From assembly GCA_023423715.1 (NCBI GenBank), contig JAFAFC010000036.1:42862-106861 (forward strand): a DNA stretch of 64,000 nt, given 5' to 3'. The position numbers and the translations under genes were made by a program. Within the stretch, counting starts at the first letter, position 1; every line of letters begins with the position of its first letter. Source of the stretch: Bacteroidota bacterium. Lineage in GTDB: Bacteria > Bacteroidota > Bacteroidia > Flavobacteriales > Weeksellaceae. Below, piece after piece: positions 61,218-64,000 of the stretch. The notes beneath the pieces were generated by a model. That model saw only the letters and a list, made by a program, of their open reading frames with translations. It did not search any database and was not told the DNA's origin.

Positions 61218-62690
61218 CTATTTATCAAAAACATACGTTGCCGCAGATTGCGCTGGTAACGTTGTTAAAGCCGAGTTTCCTTTGTATTTAATATTGAAAT
61301 TTTCAGGTGATGAACCTTCGTTTTGAATAATAACGACCGTTTTTCCTGCTGGAGTTAGAAAAGCAACGCTGCTTAAATTCCCTACCTGGTTAGACTCAAT
61401 TCTTTGTGAGTTTACAGGAACAAATTTTGAAGCTTGTCCAACAATATAATACGCTACATTTTTCTCAAAAGTATCGTTTCCATTAATGGTAATGGCACCT
61501 TTACAAACGGTACATCCACCAGGTGTGTATGGTTGGAAACTCGCGTTATTTGCAAGATTCCATTCCAATGCCGTTTTACTGTAATTACGCATACTTCCGA
61601 TAATTACATTTTTTACATGCCACATGAAATCACCTCCAAATGAACCATTTGATGGTGTGTATTGCTCTGTAAAATATACGTTTTTGTTGGCAAATGCATT
61701 ATGTAATGTTCCCATTGCAGAGATATCTCCGTTGTACAAATGGAAAGCTGTTCCATCAACATAAGGGTTTGCCGCAGCATCGTTTAATATGGTTGTTGCA
61801 TACGTGATGTTATCCAAATTATGATCATAAATCACAATTTTTGTATTGATTCCCGCAGCTTTAAAAGCTGGGCCCAAATGATTTTTAATAAAATCTGCTT
61901 GTTGTTCTGCAAGCATTAACAAAGATGGATTATTTCCTGGATGCAAAGGTTCGTTTTGAGGCGTAATCGCATCAATTGTAATTCCATTTGCTTTCATTGT
62001 TTGAATGTACTTTACAAAATATTGCGCATAAACACCCAAGTATTCTGGTTTCAAACTTCCACCAATGGTTGATCCGTTATCTTTCATCCAAACCGGTGGC
62101 GACCAAGGTGTAGCCATTAATTTGATGTTCGGGTTGATCGCTAAAATTTTCTTTAACATATCAATTACAGGCTGGTCTTTTGCCATGCTGAATTTTGATA
62201 AAGTAAGATCAGTTTCGCCCGCTGGTAAATCATTGTATGAAAATACAGAACTATTAAGATCGGAGGCACCAATACTTAAACGTAAATAGTTAACTCCTAT
62301 CCCATTCTCTCCTAGTCCAAAAACCTCCTGTAGTAGTTGATCTTTCTTTGCTGGACTCAGATTGTTGATCACTTCAACACTTCCACCAGTTAAAGTATAT
62401 CCGAATCCATCAATACTTTGATATGCCTGATTGGGATTTACTTCAATGGTATTAAACAAATTTGGCTTCGCATTAAAAACGATATCAGCTTGTTTAAGAA
62501 TTTTCGCGCTTTCATCGGATTTAGTCATCCAAACCGATGCTGTCGGTCCTGTTGTGGTTGGCGGATTTGTTCCTCCTCCACCATTATCTGGGGTTTCTCC
62601 TCCACTTGCACTTTGACAATAGATTAGTGTTGTTAAACCAAAGAAATACAAAAATTTTCCTTTCCTTAGGGTATTAAATACGTTATTCAT
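61218..62690 (-). CDS. glycoside hydrolase family 30 (probable beta-1,6-glucanase/glucosidase)
   Basis: 490 residues. The N-terminus is hydrophobic and followed by Cys25 in TLIYCQS, an imperfect lipobox, then a Gly/Pro-rich linker. The GH30 start is SIDGFGYTLTGGS; the acid/base Glu247 is in TPQNEPLHP and the nucleophile Glu342 in YFTEQYTPS. A C-terminal beta-sandwich closes the fold. GH30 enzymes in laminarin loci remove beta-1,6-linked glucose branches; that activity is inferred here from the GH16 neighbour. Confidence 0.9.
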   Translation of the reverse strand: MNNVFNTLRKGKFLYFFGLTTLIYCQSASGGETPDNGGGGTNPPTTTGPTASVWMTKSDESAKILKQADIVFNAKPNLFNTIEVNPNQAYQSIDGFGYTLTGGSVEVINNLSPAKKDQLLQEVFGLGENGIGVNYLRLSIGASDLNSSVFSYNDLPAGETDLTLSKFSMAKDQPVIDMLKKILAINPNIKLMATPWSPPVWMKDNGSTIGGSLKPEYLGVYAQYFVKYIQTMKANGITIDAITPQNEPLHPGNNPSLLMLAEQQADFIKNHLGPAFKAAGINTKIVIYDHNLDNITYATTILNDAAANPYVDGTAFHLYNGDISAMGTLHNAFANKNVYFTEQYTPSNGSFGGDFMWHVKNVIIGSMRNYSKTALEWNLANNASFQPYTPGGCTVCKGAITINGNDTFEKNVAYYIVGQASKFVPVNSQRIESNQVGNLSSVAFLTPAGKTVVIIQNEGSSPENFNIKYKGNSALTTLPAQSAATYVFDK

Positions 62691-62720
62691 TTTCGTTAAT
62701 TTTTGTGTTATACTATTAAT

Positions 62721-62749
62721 AAAAAAGGGAGACTAAGCTCCTTTTTTTT
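62721..62749 (-). terminator. hairpin between glycan-binding gene and GH30
   Basis: On the minus strand GGAG and CTCC (with one extra C) pair around a 6-nt loop, followed by a T-run. It may be an intra-operon partial terminator that lowers GH30/GH16 relative to the upstream binding proteins. Confidence 0.6.
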
Positions 62750-62757
62750 ATTTTGAA

Positions 62758-63639
62758 TTAATTTAGGCCTCTGAATTCAACATTCGTTATGGTAACTCCA
62801 CCTTTCATTTCGTTTCCACCAGATCGAATTGCAAAATAAACAGGTCCAGATTTTGTTGCTTTAAACGTTCCTGTTGTATTATTTGAATTTACTGATCCAA
62901 CCTTTGATATTTTTCCTGAAAATGGTTCTTTTCCGCTTCCTGCCCAAGTGTTAAGTCCTCTTAACCAAGAATTGTCTGTTCCATCTCCCGTATAATCATC
63001 GTTTGATTTTGGTTTGTTATAACCAACATAAATTTCAAACCAAGAATCGTTAATTCCTGTACTTGAACTTACTAATGCATCTGCTTGGTAAGTTCTACCC
63101 GCTTCCACATTAACAACTTGATACATAACATTACGCTCCCATCCTTTTGCCGTGAAAGTTGCTTTACCTGAAGAAAATGTCCAAATCGCAGATCCGGATG
63201 GATTAGGAAAACTTAAAGTCCATTTTGCCACATCAGTTGCATCTGCAAACTTACCTCCTTGAATTAAATTCCCTGATTTAGGGTCAGATTTAGCAACCGT
63301 AATTGTTTGTTCTGTGATACCAGCAACGTTTCCACCTTGTCCAATTGCTGCGTGCTTTACAATATATTTCCCAGCATCAGGAAGGAAAAGTTCTTCCTGT
63401 TGATTACCGTTTGAAAATCCAGCACCATCAATATTCCATTTAGAAACAATGTAATTATTAGAATTTGCCTTTAATACATAATGATTAGGTGATGTCTCAG
63501 TGATCGTAAAACCAGCATCAATACTTGCATCTGGAACCAAGCCATTCCCATCCCCATCGATACTTTCAGGTACGCATGAAACAGCAAGTGTGCCTAACAT
63601 GATCCCCGATAAAATAACATATTTTAAATTTGTTTTCAT
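62758..63639 (-). CDS. surface glycan-binding lipoprotein (SusE-position, PKD plus carbohydrate-binding-like)
   Basis: 293 residues. A lipoprotein signal ends at the Cys of AVSCVPES (about residue 22); the acidic residues after it resemble a surface-export signal. An immunoglobulin/PKD-like domain (about 40-118, with WNIDGAG and DAGKYIVKHAAIG) is followed by a jelly-roll with the look of a carbohydrate-binding module (about 125-293). It lies 11 bp after susD, the place of SusE/F-type glycan-binding proteins. Binding of beta-glucan is inferred from context. Confidence 0.82.
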   Translation of the reverse strand: MKTNLKYVILSGIMLGTLAVSCVPESIDGDGNGLVPDASIDAGFTITETSPNHYVLKANSNNYIVSKWNIDGAGFSNGNQQEELFLPDAGKYIVKHAAIGQGGNVAGITEQTITVAKSDPKSGNLIQGGKFADATDVAKWTLSFPNPSGSAIWTFSSGKATFTAKGWERNVMYQVVNVEAGRTYQADALVSSSTGINDSWFEIYVGYNKPKSNDDYTGDGTDNSWLRGLNTWAGSGKEPFSGKISKVGSVNSNNTTGTFKATKSGPVYFAIRSGGNEMKGGVTITNVEFRGLN

Positions 63640-63650
63640 AATTTCTAAAA

Positions 63651-64000
63651 TTAATAGTTAGGGTTCTGCTTAATTGCAGTGTTCAACAATTCATTGTAAG
63701 GGATTGGTAAAATTTCATTTTTACCAGCTTTAAATCCTTTAGATGCAAGTTTAGAAGAAGCTTCTCCCCATCGTACAAGATCATAGAAACGGTGTCCTTC
63801 TCCTGCTAATTCTTTTCTCCTTTCGTCTTTAATTGCTTGCATAGAAACGGGTACTGAAGCTAATTTCACTCTGCTACGTACAGCATCTAATAATGCTTGA
63901 GCTCTTGCTCCTGTTCCACCCAAAGCTTCGGCTTCCATTAAATACGTATCCGCTAAACGAAACGCAATATAATTTTGTCTAAAGTTCAATTCCATTGCTC
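63651..64000 (-). CDS. SusD/RagB family outer-membrane lipoprotein, C-terminal part
   Basis: The final 116 or so codons are in the window; the gene continues past 64000. RLADTYLMEAEAL, then DERRKELAGEGHRFYDLVRWG and NEILPIPYNELLNTAIKQNPNY, are the invariant C-terminal blocks of SusD proteins. With its SusC porin, presumably encoded beyond the edge, it takes up oligosaccharides. First visible gene of the locus. Confidence 0.92.
   Translation of the reverse strand, partial: AMELNFRQNYIAFRLADTYLMEAEALGGTGARAQALLDAVRSRVKLASVPVSMQAIKDERRKELAGEGHRFYDLVRWGEASSKLASKGFKAGKNEILPIPYNELLNTAIKQNPNY

Overview
The window is chromosomal DNA from a low-GC member of the Bacteroidota, class Flavobacteriia. The evidence is the type IX secretion and gliding genes (porV, porU, gldJ), recurrent TAnnTTTG -7 promoter elements, the near absence of Shine-Dalgarno sequences, many small lipoproteins and a SusD-type glycan locus. 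I cannot name the genus. I see no tRNA, rRNA, insertion sequence, prophage or CRISPR array.

Layout. 0-5 kb: the start of a copper-type HMA protein or ATPase with an HMA-AraC fusion regulator, a thioesterase, an aldo/keto reductase, a MazG/thioredoxin/DUF4230 operon and an acyl-CoA dehydrogenase. 5-9 kb: a SatD-DUF3307 pair, then purC-purF. 9-17 kb: porV-porU divergent from gldJ-murF, which are the secretion/gliding core genes next to a peptidoglycan gene. 17-26 kb: Nudix, SRPBCC, anmK, lptC, an outer-membrane protein, holB, an RDD protein, the rpsF-rpsR-rplI operon and a ClC channel. 26-29 kb: small enzymes, a 2-oxo acid dehydrogenase E2 and lipB.

29-37.5 kb holds the complete tryptophan operon, transcribed leftward in the order trpE-G-D-C-(lipoprotein)-F-B-(DoxX)-A. 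Its leader encodes a 19-residue peptide with three consecutive Trp codons, followed by mutually exclusive antiterminator and terminator hairpins. This is a classical ribosome-mediated attenuator that can be read directly from the sequence.

37.7-60.3 kb is mostly housekeeping: a lipoprotein/cytochrome c pair, rlmF, lysS, cydAB, gyrB, a lipid kinase, ggt, an epimerase, a DEAD-box helicase, an AarF kinase, an SGNH hydrolase, era, DoxX, an S9 peptidase and a TPR protein. 60.4-64 kb is the downstream end of a polysaccharide utilization locus (SusD, glycan-binding lipoprotein, GH30, GH16) that looks suited to laminarin-type beta-1,3/1,6-glucan.

The most interesting items are the trp attenuator; SatD, whose N-terminal half carries residues in the pattern of a class III nucleotidyl cyclase fused to a helix-turn-helix and paired with a membrane protein; and three heptamer-repeat arrays (rpsR-rplI gap, trpF-trpB gap and inside trpF), two of which are inverted arrays able to form long hairpins. 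Several genes appear to be transcribed with almost no 5' leader. Many start codons were chosen on promoter position and signal peptide rather than on a ribosome binding site.
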